64,000 nt of DNA from an uncultured Acetobacteraceae bacterium (GTDB lineage: Bacteria; Pseudomonadota; Alphaproteobacteria; Acetobacterales; Acetobacteraceae), in NCBI GenBank assembly GCA_903918315.1, contig CAIXEA010000091.1:1-64000 (forward strand), given 5' to 3'. The notes below the pieces were generated by a model. The model saw only the letters and a list, made by a program, of their open reading frames with translations, searched no databases and was not told where the DNA came from. Shown one piece after another: positions 33,497 to 42,664 of the stretch. A program made the translations under genes and the position numbers. Each line of letters begins with the position of its first letter. Position 1 is the stretch's first letter.

Positions 33497-34702
33497 TCAG
33501 ATAACGCCTTTTGCCCGCAGTGCGGCCAAGGCCGCCGAGTCCAGGCCCAGGCGCTCACCCAGGATCGCATCCGTGTGCTGCCCCAGCAGCGGCGGCGCGA
33601 TGCGGTAATCAGCTGGGGTTTCCGACAGCTTCACCGGATTGGCGATCACCTTCACTGGCGCGCCCGACGGGGTCGGCATCTCCAGCACCATCCCGCGTGC
33701 CACCACATGCGGGTCGGCGAAGACCTGTTCCAGCGTGTTGATCGGGCCGCAACCGATCTTCAGGGCTTCGAGCTTCTCGATCCACCAGGTGGTGGGATGC
33801 TGCTTCATCACCGGCGTCAGGGTGTCGGTCACGAGCTGGCGGTTTTCGACGCGCGCGGCATTGGTGGCGAAGCGCGGGTCCTCCAGCAGGTGGGTCAGCG
33901 CGAACGCTTCGCAGAAGCGCTTGAAGGTCGGGTCGTTGCCGACGGACAGCACCATGTAGCCGTCGCCGGTCGGGAACACCTGATAGGGCACGATATTGGG
34001 ATGCTGGTTCCCCAGGCGCGGCGGATTTTCGCTGGTCGCGAGGTAGTTCATGCCCTGGTTGGCGAGCCAGGCCACGCTGGTATCGAGCATGCCGATGTCG
34101 ATCTGCTGGCCTTGCCCGGTCAGGTCGCGATGGCGTAGCGCCGCCAGGATGCCGATGCAGCCATAAAGGCCCGCGAACAGATCGGCCACCGGCACGCCCA
34201 CCTTTTGCGGCAGCCCGTCTGGCTCGCCAGTCAGGCTCATGACGCCGCCCATACCCTGGATCAGGCTGTCATAGCCGGGGCGCGGCGCATAAGGGCCGGT
34301 CTGGCCGAAGCCGGTGATGGAGCAATAGATCAGGCGGGGGAACTTCGCGTGCAGCTCTTCGTAACCCAGGCCGTACTTGGCCAGCGCGCCAACCTTGAAG
34401 TTTTCAACGAAGATGTCGCAGTCTGCGATCAGCTTCAGCGCGATATCCTGCCCTTCGGGCTGAGAGATATCGAGGGTCACGGACTGCTTGTTGCGGTTCA
34501 CCCCGGTGAAATAGGCGCTTTCCTTGGTGCCGGGCATGAAGGGCGGGGCAAATGCGCGGGTATCGTCGCCAGCGCCCGGGCGCTCGATCTTCACGATATC
34601 GGCGCCCAGGTCGCCCAGCATCTGCGCGCAGGTGGGCCCCGCGAGAACGCGGGTCAGGTCGAATACGCGCAGGCCCTTCAGGGGACCGGTGGGTTCGCTC
34701 AT
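33497..34702 (-). CDS. class III (CaiB/BaiF, formyl-CoA transferase-like) CoA-transferase
   Basis: 401 residues. The N-terminus LKGLRVFDLTRVLAGPTCAQ and DLGADIVKIERP are family hallmarks; the catalytic Asp is Asp174 in PVADLFAG, preceded by TGEPDGLPQKVGVP and followed by RHRDLTGQGQQIDI. Such enzymes move CoA between carboxylic acids (formyl/oxalate, carnitine, bile acids, succinate/itaconate). A divergent MFS carrier starts 110 bases away and an alpha/beta hydrolase follows, which suggests uptake and activation of one organic acid. The acid is not identifiable. Confidence 0.9.
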   Translation of the reverse strand: MSEPTGPLKGLRVFDLTRVLAGPTCAQMLGDLGADIVKIERPGAGDDTRAFAPPFMPGTKESAYFTGVNRNKQSVTLDISQPEGQDIALKLIADCDIFVENFKVGALAKYGLGYEELHAKFPRLIYCSITGFGQTGPYAPRPGYDSLIQGMGGVMSLTGEPDGLPQKVGVPVADLFAGLYGCIGILAALRHRDLTGQGQQIDIGMLDTSVAWLANQGMNYLATSENPPRLGNQHPNIVPYQVFPTGDGYMVLSVGNDPTFKRFCEAFALTHLLEDPRFATNAARVENRQLVTDTLTPVMKQHPTTWWIEKLEALKIGCGPINTLEQVFADPHVVARGMVLEMPTPSGAPVKVIANPVKLSETPADYRIAPPLLGQHTDAILGERLGLDSAALAALRAKGVI

Positions 34703-34812
34703 GTCTCTCTCCAGCTTGACCGCTTGTTGCTATCGGTGGTCCGGTTATAGGTCCGTGACGCCGCCCGGGAAACAGGCCAGCCGCGTCCCGTGGGAGGAAA
34801 GGGGTAACCGGC

Positions 34813-36045
34813 ATGCCGGAAAGCATCGAAAGCCGGGCCTCCTGGGTCGCGGCCGGGCTGACTTTGGCGATTTTGTCGATCTCGTACGGGGCGCCCCTGC
34901 TGATTGTGGTCGGGTTGAAGCCGATGACGGCGGCCATGAACGCAGACCGCTCCGTGCTCGCTCTGGCCGGCTCGCTGGTTTGGGTTGGCACCGGGTTCGG
35001 CGGCATCCCCATGGGCTGGCTGGCCGATCGGATCGGGATTCGCGCGATTGTGGCGATCGGCACCTGCATGATGGCCGCCGGCCTGGCGTTGTCGACGCTC
35101 GGCACGCTCTGGGCCCTGTATCTGGGGCACGGGCTGCTCATCGGCATGCTCGGCAATGGGGCGATCTATGCGCCGCTGCTCATCTACACCAGCCGCTGGT
35201 TCGACCGCCGGCGCGGTGCGGCGATCGCGCTGATTTCCTCGGGGCAATATATCGCCGGAGTCGTCTGGCCCTCGGTCTTCGAGCGAGGCATCGCCCGGTT
35301 CGGCTGGCAGGCGACCATGCTGGCCTACGCGGTGGTGGTGCTGGCGGTGATTCCGCCGCTGATGCTGTGGCTGAAAGCGTCCCCCGCGCCGATTGCATCG
35401 GGCGGCGTGACCAGCAAGACGCCCCAGGTGCTCGTGCCCCGTGTGCTGGGCCTGCATCCCAACATGGCGCAGGCGCTGATCTGCGTCGCGGCGTTTTGCT
35501 GCTGCATCCCGATGGCGGTGCCCAGCACCCATCTCGTGGCCTTCTGCAGCGATATCGGGGTCAGCCCGGCGCATGGCGCGGCGATGCTGTCGGTGCTGCT
35601 GGGCTGCGCCTTCATTTCCCGTCAGTTCTGGGGCGCGCTGGCGGATCGGATCGGGGGGCTGCGGACGGTTCTGGTGGGTTCGGTGTGCCAGGCCCTGGCC
35701 TTGTCGGCCTTCCTGTCGACGCAGGACGAGCGCGGCCTGTTCGCGATCGCCGCTGCCTTCGGCTTTGGTTTCAGCGGCATTATCCCATCGTATTCGGTCA
35801 CGATTCGGGATCTGTTCCCATCCGCGGAGGCGTCCTGGCGCATCCCCACCGTTCTGTTCACCGCGATGTCGGGGATGGCCGCCGGAAGCTGGGTCGCGGG
35901 CCTGCTCTACGATCACTTCGGCTACTACGCGCCGGCCTTCGTCAACGGGGTACTGTTCAACATCGTCAATCTGGCGCTGGTGGGCTTTCTGGTCAGCCGC
36001 TTGCCGCGCCAGGGCCGGGGTGCCGCTGTGCCGAAGGTCGCCTGA
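34813..36045 (+). CDS. MFS carrier, monocarboxylate/OFA-like
   Basis: 410 residues, 12 predicted membrane helices. The loop 2-3 motif reads GIPMGWLADRIGIR and the loop 8-9 equivalent FWGALADRIGGLR, as expected for the major facilitator superfamily; YAPLLIYTSRWFDRRRGAAIAL resembles the MCT/OFA (oxalate/formate antiporter) branch. It is divergent from the CoA-transferase, so a shared regulatory region of 110 bases lies between them. A carboxylate substrate is inferred from this context. It converges with the histidine kinase at 36046 without any gap. Confidence 0.87.
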   Translation: MPESIESRASWVAAGLTLAILSISYGAPLLIVVGLKPMTAAMNADRSVLALAGSLVWVGTGFGGIPMGWLADRIGIRAIVAIGTCMMAAGLALSTLGTLWALYLGHGLLIGMLGNGAIYAPLLIYTSRWFDRRRGAAIALISSGQYIAGVVWPSVFERGIARFGWQATMLAYAVVVLAVIPPLMLWLKASPAPIASGGVTSKTPQVLVPRVLGLHPNMAQALICVAAFCCCIPMAVPSTHLVAFCSDIGVSPAHGAAMLSVLLGCAFISRQFWGALADRIGGLRTVLVGSVCQALALSAFLSTQDERGLFAIAAAFGFGFSGIIPSYSVTIRDLFPSAEASWRIPTVLFTAMSGMAAGSWVAGLLYDHFGYYAPAFVNGVLFNIVNLALVGFLVSRLPRQGRGAAVPKVA

Positions 36046-37380
36046 TCACAGCGGCAATCGGACGGTCGCCTTGAGCCCGCCCTCAGCACGATTGGCCAAG
36101 GTCACCTGCCCGCCATGCGCGCGCAGTATGTCGCGGGCGATGGGCAGTCCCAGCCCGGTGCCGCCGGTTTCCCGGTTACGGCTGATTTCAACCCGATAGA
36201 ACGGCTCAAAAACCCGTTCCAGATCGGCTGTCGGAATGCCGGGCCCGTTATCCGTGATTTCGATCAACGCGACCTCGGCCATCGCGGATTCGAGTGTTAT
36301 GGCAGCTGAACCGCCATAATTCAGCGCGTTGACGATCAGATTGGTCAGGGCGCGTTTCATGGCCAGGGGCCGCGCGTTGATGGTCAGATGTCTAGGGCCG
36401 GTGAAACGCAGGTGTTCGGTCTGTTCTGGCCGGGCGTCGCCGATCTCTTCGATGATGGTCTTCAGCAGTTCCGCCAAATCCAGGCGGCTCATGGGTTCAG
36501 ATGTGCGGGCATCGCGGCCAAAGATCAGCGTGGCCGAGACCATGGCTTGCATTTCTTCCAGATCGGCCAGCATTTTGCCGCGGAGTTCATCGTCCTCCAT
36601 GAATTCCGCCCGCAATTTCATGCGGGTGATCGGGGTCCGCAGGTCATGCCCGATCGCGGCGAGTAAGGCGGTTCGATCATCGATGAAGCGGCGGATGCGG
36701 GCGGCCATGGTGTTGAAGGCCACCGCCGCGGTCGCGATTTCCTGCGGTCCGTCCTCCGGCAGTGGCGGGGCGTTGACATCCTGGCCCAGCCGTTCCGCCG
36801 CGGTGGCCAGGGTGCGAAGCGGGGCGGTCAGGCGACGCACCGCCCATAGCGTCAATGAGACCGCCATGACGGTCATCAGACTGAAAGCGCCCGTGAAGGT
36901 GGGTGACAGGAAGGGGCTGGGTGGGTCGGTGATGACGTCAAAATTGAGCCAGGTTCCGCCGGTCAGGCGCATGCCCAGGACGACCCGATGGAATCGGACG
37001 GCGCCATAGGCGACACCGCTGGGCTGCGCGGCCGCGGCATCCGGCGCTGGGTTTCCGACCGGGGCCCCCAGCCAGTAACGCAGACGCCCCTGGTCCATCG
37101 CGGGCAGCTCGGTGATCGGCGGGCTGGGACTGATTGTGGCGGTTATGCCCGGACTACGCGGGAGCGTGGCCAGAACGGCCGGGCGTGAGGCGGGCGGAGC
37201 GGTCGCGATCGCACGGTAAATCGCTTGTACGCGGCTGACGCGCTCACTCGTCCGATCGACCTGCTGTTGTTGGAGGTGATCCACGACGTTGATAGCGAGG
37301 CCGGCGATCTGCACGATCATCAAACCTGCCACCAACACCAAGGCGGTGCGGGTGGCCAAGCTCCGCGGCCACAAGGTCAA
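36046..37380 (-). CDS. EnvZ-type sensor histidine kinase
   Basis: 444 residues: membrane helix at about 12-32, a short periplasmic sensor of about 125 residues, second helix at about 162-182, HAMP linker (RRLTAPLRTLATAAERLGQD), HisKA with His245 (AIGHDLRTPITRM) and HATPase (NLIVNALNYGG, ITDNGPGIP, GTGLGLPIARD). It overlaps the response-regulator stop by four bases, so the two are a co-translated pair. The signal is unknown; the short proline-rich sensor domain gives no hint. Confidence 0.92.
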   Translation of the reverse strand: MTLWPRSLATRTALVLVAGLMIVQIAGLAINVVDHLQQQQVDRTSERVSRVQAIYRAIATAPPASRPAVLATLPRSPGITATISPSPPITELPAMDQGRLRYWLGAPVGNPAPDAAAAQPSGVAYGAVRFHRVVLGMRLTGGTWLNFDVITDPPSPFLSPTFTGAFSLMTVMAVSLTLWAVRRLTAPLRTLATAAERLGQDVNAPPLPEDGPQEIATAAVAFNTMAARIRRFIDDRTALLAAIGHDLRTPITRMKLRAEFMEDDELRGKMLADLEEMQAMVSATLIFGRDARTSEPMSRLDLAELLKTIIEEIGDARPEQTEHLRFTGPRHLTINARPLAMKRALTNLIVNALNYGGSAAITLESAMAEVALIEITDNGPGIPTADLERVFEPFYRVEISRNRETGGTGLGLPIARDILRAHGGQVTLANRAEGGLKATVRLPL

Positions 37381-38099
37381 AGGCGTTCGACCTGCGCCGC
37401 CAGGACATAGCCGCCGCCGCGGACGGTCTTGATCAACGACGTCGTCTGTCCGTCGTTTTCGAGCTTACGCCGCAAGCGCGAGACCGCGACGTCGATGGCG
37501 CGGTCAAACGGGCCGGCCTGGCGCCCGCGCAGGAGGTCAAGGAGCATGTCCCGGGTGAGAACCCGGTTGGCGCGATCGACCAGGGCCTGCAACAAGTCAA
37601 ATTCACCGCCGGTCAGCGGGATTTCGATCCCCTCGGGATTCAGCAGACGCCGGCGCGCGGGTTCCAGGCTCCAGCCTGCGAAACGGTAGAGTTTGACCGT
37701 GTGCTCGGTGTTCCTGGAATCGCCGGGATCATTGGCGCGGCGGAGCACGGCGCGGATGCGGGCCAGCAGTTCCCGCGGGCTGAAGGGCTTGGGGACATAG
37801 TCATCGGCCCCCATTTCGAGGCCGATGATACGATCGGTTTCCTCCCCCATCGCGGTCAGCATGATGATGGGGATTTTGGAGAGCCCGCGCATCCAGCGCG
37901 CGATGTCCAGCCCGGACTCCCCGGGCAGCAGGAGATCGAGGACGACCAGGTGATAATGTCCGTTTGCCCAGGCGCGCCGCGCTTCCCGCCCATCGCGGAC
38001 GGTGGTGACCCGCAATTGGTTTTTTTCCAGGAAGCGGGCCAGGAGGTCACGGATTTCCCGGTCATCGTCAATGATGAGGATATGTGGCGGCAGGTCCAT
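37377..38099 (-). CDS. OmpR-family response regulator
   Basis: 240 residues. Receiver domain with acidic pocket (LIIDDDREI), phospho-Asp55 in VVLDLLLPG, switch Thr/Ser region MLTAMGEETD and Lys in VPKPFSPRELLARI; winged-helix DNA-binding domain at about 140-235 (LTGGEFDLLQALVDRANRVLTRDMLLD; DVAVSRLRRKLE). ATG 38099 is preferred; starting at 38147 would add a basic 16-residue tail unusual for the family. First gene of the pair with the kinase at 36046. No target promoter is recognised in the window. Confidence 0.93.
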   Translation of the reverse strand: MDLPPHILIIDDDREIRDLLARFLEKNQLRVTTVRDGREARRAWANGHYHLVVLDLLLPGESGLDIARWMRGLSKIPIIMLTAMGEETDRIIGLEMGADDYVPKPFSPRELLARIRAVLRRANDPGDSRNTEHTVKLYRFAGWSLEPARRRLLNPEGIEIPLTGGEFDLLQALVDRANRVLTRDMLLDLLRGRQAGPFDRAIDVAVSRLRRKLENDGQTTSLIKTVRGGGYVLAAQVERL

Positions 38100-38396
38100 G
38101 CCGGCTTCATACCGGAGATTGGCCGGCCGCCGCAAAGCCTGTTGCATTTCTTTGCAATCGACGTCCGAGTGTGACGTCGAGACGGCTGCGGCCAGTGGGG
38201 ATCAACCGTTTAACGTTTGGGGGCATCCGCTCTGCGACCGATCGGCGACTCCATTGGACCGGACGAGCCGGGCCATGACAGTTGGAGCAGGGTGTGATCG
38301 GTCAAAGGTTCGGGTAGTTGGAATAAGAGTTTGCTCGATCGCGGGATTCTGACCTTCGGCGGTTTCTCCTCCGGGTATCCCGCTCTACACAAGGCC
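38100..38396. other. non-coding spacer between response regulator and AlkA
   Basis: A 297-base gap between divergent genes. It would hold the promoter of the two-component pair on the minus strand and that of the glycosylase on the plus strand. No RNA gene, repeat or conserved small reading frame was recognised. Confidence 0.5.
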
Positions 38397-39089
38397 ATGG
38401 ACATCCCGCTCCCCCCACCAGCGGCGCAGCAGGCCATCGCGCGGCTGGTTGTGCTTGACCCCGACATGGCCGGCATCCTGGATCGTGCGGGACCTTTACC
38501 CTGGCGCAGCCGCAGCCCGGGTTTCCCGGGTCTGTTGCAGGCCATTGTCGCGCAGCTCATCAGCAATCAGGCTGCCGCCGCGATCTGGGGGCGGGTGCGG
38601 GCCATTCCCGGTGCTCTGGAACCGGCCACTTTGCTCACCTTGCCGGAGGAGACGCTGCGCGCCGCCGGCCTGTCGCGGCCCAAGGTCGCGCATGCGCGGT
38701 CGCTGGCGACGGCTTTCCTCGATGGCACATTGGATGCCGCGAAACTGGCGCTGCTGGATGACGCGGCGGCGATTAAAACCATCGTGTCCGTGCGGGGCCT
38801 GGGGCCCTGGACGGCGGAGATCTACCTCCTGTTCGCGCTCGGCCGCCTGGACGTGTTTCCTGCCGGGGACGTTGCCCTGGCAGCCGCGGCCGCTGATCTG
38901 AAGCGGCTTCCCGCCAGACCGGACCCCGTCGCGCTGCGCGCTTTGGCCGGGATGTGGCAGCCCTACCGTTCCCTCGCGGCCCGGCTCCTTTGGCACCACT
39001 GGCGGTATCTGACGGGACGTCCGGCGATGGATGATATGCCGGGCATGCCGCTCTATCCGACCACCACGCCAGCCGCGAACCAAGCGTAA
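38397..39089 (+). CDS. AlkA-type DNA-3-methyladenine glycosylase II
   Basis: 230 residues of the helix-hairpin-helix glycosylase family. The HhH motif is SVRGLGPWTAEIYLLFALG at 131-149, and the catalytic Asp is Asp158 in FPAGDVAL. AIVAQLISNQAAAAIWGRV near 49-67 matches the conserved Q-rich helix of AlkA. It removes alkylated purines to leave abasic sites. It lacks the Ada-type N-terminal domain of E. coli AlkA. TTG 38331 could extend the frame, but ATG 38397 with AAGG just before it is preferred. Confidence 0.87.
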   Translation: MDIPLPPPAAQQAIARLVVLDPDMAGILDRAGPLPWRSRSPGFPGLLQAIVAQLISNQAAAAIWGRVRAIPGALEPATLLTLPEETLRAAGLSRPKVAHARSLATAFLDGTLDAAKLALLDDAAAIKTIVSVRGLGPWTAEIYLLFALGRLDVFPAGDVALAAAAADLKRLPARPDPVALRALAGMWQPYRSLAARLLWHHWRYLTGRPAMDDMPGMPLYPTTTPAANQA

Positions 39090-39095
39090 CGCCCG

Positions 39096-40241
39096 TTATC
39101 GGTCGTCGCCAGCTCCTTCAAACTCGACATCGCGATGTACGTGCACCGACAGCAGGATGCCGAAGCCCATCATCACCGTCAGCATCGCTGAACCACCATG
39201 CGACACCAGGGGCAGCGGGACGCCGCCCACCGGAATGGCGCCCATCACCATGGCGATATTGACGAACACATACATGAAGAAATTGAACGAAATGCCGAGC
39301 GCGACCAGCCGCCCATACTGATGCCGGCAGCGCAGGGCGATCAGCATCCCGCCGAGGATGATCAGGGCCAGCAGGCTCATGACCGCGAGGGCTCCGACGA
39401 GGCCGAATTCCTCACCGATCATGGTGAAGATGAAGTCGGTCTGCTTTTCGGGCAGGAAATCGAGGTGCCCTTGGGTGCCTTGCAGATAGCCCTTGCCCCA
39501 CATGCCGCCCGAGCCGAGGGCGATCTTCGATTGCAGGATATTGTAGCCGGCGCCGAGCGGGTCGTTTTCGGGATGCATGAAGGTATCGATGCGGGCGCGC
39601 TGGTAGTCGTGCAGATGCTGGTAAGCCAGATGCGCTGCGAAGGGCACCGGTAGGGCCAGCAGCACGAATTTCCACCATCGCACGCCGGCGGCAAAGAACA
39701 CCGCCGCCGCCACCAAAGCGGTGATGGTCGCCGTGCCCAGATTGGGCTCTTTCAGGATCAGTCCGACGGGGATCAGCATGGCGATGATGGGCGGAATGAG
39801 GAACAGCGGGTTGCCCATCCGTTCCCAGGACGCTTTGTGGAACCAATGCGCCAGGGCCAGAACCAGCGCGATCTTCATCAGCTCCGATGGTTGCAGCTGC
39901 AGGCCCCCGATCTCAATCCAGCGCTGCGCCCCTTTGCCGACATGGCCCATCCGCATGACGCCGATGAGCAATGCGACACCAACCGCATAAGCGAGCCAGG
40001 ACAAGCGGGCGATCAGACGGATATCGACCAGCGCGATGCCCAGCATCATCACCAGGCCGATGCAAAAGCGTAGGGCGTGGCGGCCTGCATAGGGTTCGGC
40101 CGCCCCGCCGGCGGCGCTGAACAGCGCGGTGTAACCCACCCCGGCCAAGGCGCAGAGCAGCAGCACGAACAGCCAGTTGATCCGCACGATCTTGCCGGTG
40201 AGATCGAACGATGCCTCCCGCCAGAGCCGCCGCTGCATCAT
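39096..40241 (-). CDS. rodA: rod-shape SEDS peptidoglycan polymerase RodA
   Basis: 381 residues, about ten membrane helices. Conserved SEDS features: WIEIGGLQLQPSELMKIALVLALA, FLPEKQTDFIFTMIGEEFGLVG, and GGVPLPLVSHGGSAML near the end; the Asp in EKQTDF belongs to the catalytic region. It polymerises glycan strands for side-wall growth together with PBP2. It overlaps the end of mrdA by four bases and is the last gene of mreB-mreC-mreD-mrdA-rodA. Confidence 0.95.
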   Translation of the reverse strand: MMQRRLWREASFDLTGKIVRINWLFVLLLCALAGVGYTALFSAAGGAAEPYAGRHALRFCIGLVMMLGIALVDIRLIARLSWLAYAVGVALLIGVMRMGHVGKGAQRWIEIGGLQLQPSELMKIALVLALAHWFHKASWERMGNPLFLIPPIIAMLIPVGLILKEPNLGTATITALVAAAVFFAAGVRWWKFVLLALPVPFAAHLAYQHLHDYQRARIDTFMHPENDPLGAGYNILQSKIALGSGGMWGKGYLQGTQGHLDFLPEKQTDFIFTMIGEEFGLVGALAVMSLLALIILGGMLIALRCRHQYGRLVALGISFNFFMYVFVNIAMVMGAIPVGGVPLPLVSHGGSAMLTVMMGFGILLSVHVHRDVEFEGAGDDR

Positions 40242-42103
40242 GGTCCGGCCGCCGCGAGCTTTTCCGTGGGCTGGTCCGTCCGATTGGCGGGATCGCGCCG
40301 CAGCGTCACGGTCATGATGTCACGCGCCATGGGCGCCGCGGCCGCGGCGCCGGCGTTGCCATGCTCGATGACGACCGCGAGCGCGTAGCGCGGTGCGTCA
40401 AACGGGGCAAAGGCCACGAACAAAGCGTGCGGGCGGTATTCCCACGGAAGCTTGGCGCTATCGAAGGTGCCGCTTTCTCGCATTTCCCGCGACACGCGGC
40501 GCACCTGGGCCGAGCCGGTCTTCCCTGCCATCTGCCAACGCGTATCGGGGAGCTTCGCCAAAGGTGCGGTGCCCCCTTGCTCATTCACCACCGACCACAT
40601 GCCTTCGCGCACCATGTGCAAAGCCCGATCAGGCAGATCGAGCGCGGGCCAGTCATCGGGCAAGGTGCCGGGCTGCAGTACCCCGCCCAGACTGCGGGTG
40701 AGGTGGGGTTGCACCAGCCGGCCACTGGCCAGGCGCGCCGTGTAGGTCGCGAGCTGAAGCGGGGTCACCTGAATGAAGCCCTGACCGATCCCACTGACGA
40801 TGGTGTCGCCGATATTCCAGGCGTGACCCTTGCCCATGCGCCACTCGCGGGTGGGGATCAGGCCCCGGCGTTGCCCGGGCAGGTCCAGCTCCAATTCGAC
40901 GCCGAGCCCCAGATGGTTCGACATGGCCGCGACCTTGTCGATCCCGGTGCGGTGGGCGACCTCATAGAAATAGACGTCACAGCTGTTTTTCAATCCGCCG
41001 CGGAGGTCGAGCATGCCATGCCCGCCTTTGCGCCAGCAGTGAAAGCGCGTGTCGCCGAGGTCGAGATAGCCGGGACAATCGATCCGGTCGTTGATGGTGA
41101 TGGCCTTCGATTCCAGTCCAGCCAGCGCCACCGCCATCTTGAAGGTCGAGCCGGGCGCGTAGAGGCCGGATGTCGCCTTGTTGATCAGCGGCGTCCGCCG
41201 ATCACGGGTCCACTCACCCCATTGTGCCTGTGACACGCCGGCGTTGAACACCGATGGGTCGAAACCCGGATTGGTGGCCATCGCCAGAACCTCCCCATTG
41301 TGGCAGTCCATCACCACCGCGCTGGCACTCTCATCGCCGAGGATATTCAAAACCTCCTGCTGCAGGCCGCTGTCGATCGTCAGTCCGACATCGTCGCCCT
41401 GGAGGCCTTCCTGGCGATCCAGCTCACGGATGACCCGGCCGACGGCGTTGACCTCCAGCTGCACCGCGCCTGGCCGTCCGCGCAGCGCGAGATCGTGGTA
41501 TTTTTCCATGCCGGCGCGGCCGATACGTAAACCGGGCAGTGCCAGCAAGGGATCGTCGGCGACATCGGCTTCGTTGGGCGGCGCGACATAACCGACGACA
41601 TGGGCAAGATGCTCCCCGAAGGGGTAGATGCGCGTCGTGCCGACATCGACCAGGATCCCCGGCAGGTCGGGGGCGTTGACCTCGATCGCCGCCATGTCCT
41701 GCCAGCTCAGGAACTCCCGGACCATCACCGGGATGAAGCGCCGGTACCGGTGGATTTCGCGGTCGATACGTGCGCGCTCATAATCTGTCAGCGGCACGAT
41801 GCGGGAAAAGGCATCCAGCGTCGCGCCGACATCGGTCGCCTGTTCGGAAATGAGCAGCGCTCGCCAGTTGATCCGGCTACCGCCCAGCACCACGCCGAAC
41901 CGGTCGAGCACCCGGCCCCGGGGCGGGGCGATCATGCGGGCGCTGATCCGGTTTTCATTGGCCAGCGTGGCGAAGCGGGCACCCTCTACCACCTGTACCT
42001 GATAAAGGCGGGCGGCGAGCGTGCCCAGCACCGCGGCCTGGCCACCCATCAGAAGCAAGGCTCGGCGGGTAAAGACCCCGGAACGGAAGGTTTCACGGCG
42101 CAT
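40238..42103 (-). CDS. mrdA: penicillin-binding protein 2 (elongasome transpeptidase)
   Basis: 621 residues. One N-terminal membrane helix (about 13-33), the class B PBP pedestal domain, and the transpeptidase domain with the active-site triads Ser319-T-F-Lys322 (APGSTFKMAVAL), SCD at 374-376 and KTG at 528-530. DSGLQQEV and NPGFDPSVFN are typical of PBP2. Partner of RodA in the rod complex; it crosslinks new strands during elongation and is the target of mecillinam in other bacteria. Located six bases after mreD. Confidence 0.95.
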   Translation of the reverse strand: MRRETFRSGVFTRRALLLMGGQAAVLGTLAARLYQVQVVEGARFATLANENRISARMIAPPRGRVLDRFGVVLGGSRINWRALLISEQATDVGATLDAFSRIVPLTDYERARIDREIHRYRRFIPVMVREFLSWQDMAAIEVNAPDLPGILVDVGTTRIYPFGEHLAHVVGYVAPPNEADVADDPLLALPGLRIGRAGMEKYHDLALRGRPGAVQLEVNAVGRVIRELDRQEGLQGDDVGLTIDSGLQQEVLNILGDESASAVVMDCHNGEVLAMATNPGFDPSVFNAGVSQAQWGEWTRDRRTPLINKATSGLYAPGSTFKMAVALAGLESKAITINDRIDCPGYLDLGDTRFHCWRKGGHGMLDLRGGLKNSCDVYFYEVAHRTGIDKVAAMSNHLGLGVELELDLPGQRRGLIPTREWRMGKGHAWNIGDTIVSGIGQGFIQVTPLQLATYTARLASGRLVQPHLTRSLGGVLQPGTLPDDWPALDLPDRALHMVREGMWSVVNEQGGTAPLAKLPDTRWQMAGKTGSAQVRRVSREMRESGTFDSAKLPWEYRPHALFVAFAPFDAPRYALAVVIEHGNAGAAAAAPMARDIMTVTLRRDPANRTDQPTEKLAAAGP

Positions 42104-42109
42104 GGGCTT

Positions 42110-42664
42110 CTACTCGTCGTCCACGGCGGCGATGGCGCGATGGGTCCGGGCCAGTGGGATGGCGAGCACGGGGTAGAAGGCGCCGGTCAGCAAAGCCTGA
42201 AAAACCGCCGGGCCTGGCGGAATCAGCCGCAATGTCAGCGCCGACACCAGAACCCACGACAGCGCCGCGGCTCCCATCGCGATCGGCTGGAAGGCCAGCC
42301 AGCTCATCGCGAACCCCTGCCGCGTGAGGAACCCCCGCCACCGCATCGCGATACCATGCGCGACCAGCAATGTTAAAACCCCGACCCCAAGGGGCAGGTA
42401 GCCCAGCAAATCGAACACGACGCCCATCAGGAAGACGGCTGGCGGCGGCATGGCGGCCGGGTAAAACACCGACCAGAACCACACGCTGGCCAGGGTGACC
42501 GCGGGCAACAGCACCGCCTGGCCCGGGATCCCGAAGGGGGCCTGGGTCAGCAACATGAGCAAGATGGTGCAGACCGAGGGTCCCGCTCCGCGCGCCGCCA
42601 GATCCAGCCGCCGCCCCAGGGTCTGACGTGGGCGGATGCCCGGGAAGCGATAGGGGCGCGCCAT
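42110..42664 (-). CDS. mreD: rod shape-determining membrane protein MreD
   Basis: 184 residues, strongly hydrophobic, with five or six membrane helices (SVCTILLMLLTQAPFGIPG; FLMGVVFDLLGYLPLGVGVL). MreD sequences are poorly conserved; the call rests on the fit to size and topology and on the place between mreC and mrdA. The start is ATG 42664, which overlaps the mreC stop by one base (TGATG); a TTG directly before it is in frame. Confidence 0.88.
   Translation of the reverse strand: MARPYRFPGIRPRQTLGRRLDLAARGAGPSVCTILLMLLTQAPFGIPGQAVLLPAVTLASVWFWSVFYPAAMPPPAVFLMGVVFDLLGYLPLGVGVLTLLVAHGIAMRWRGFLTRQGFAMSWLAFQPIAMGAAALSWVLVSALTLRLIPPGPAVFQALLTGAFYPVLAIPLARTHRAIAAVDDE

Noticed and set aside
34524-36074. 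A 516-codon frame on the plus strand overlapping the MFS gene in another frame
   Set aside because: The MFS frame at 34813-36045 has 12 membrane helices and family motifs, while this frame is Gly/Arg/Ala-rich without a fold.
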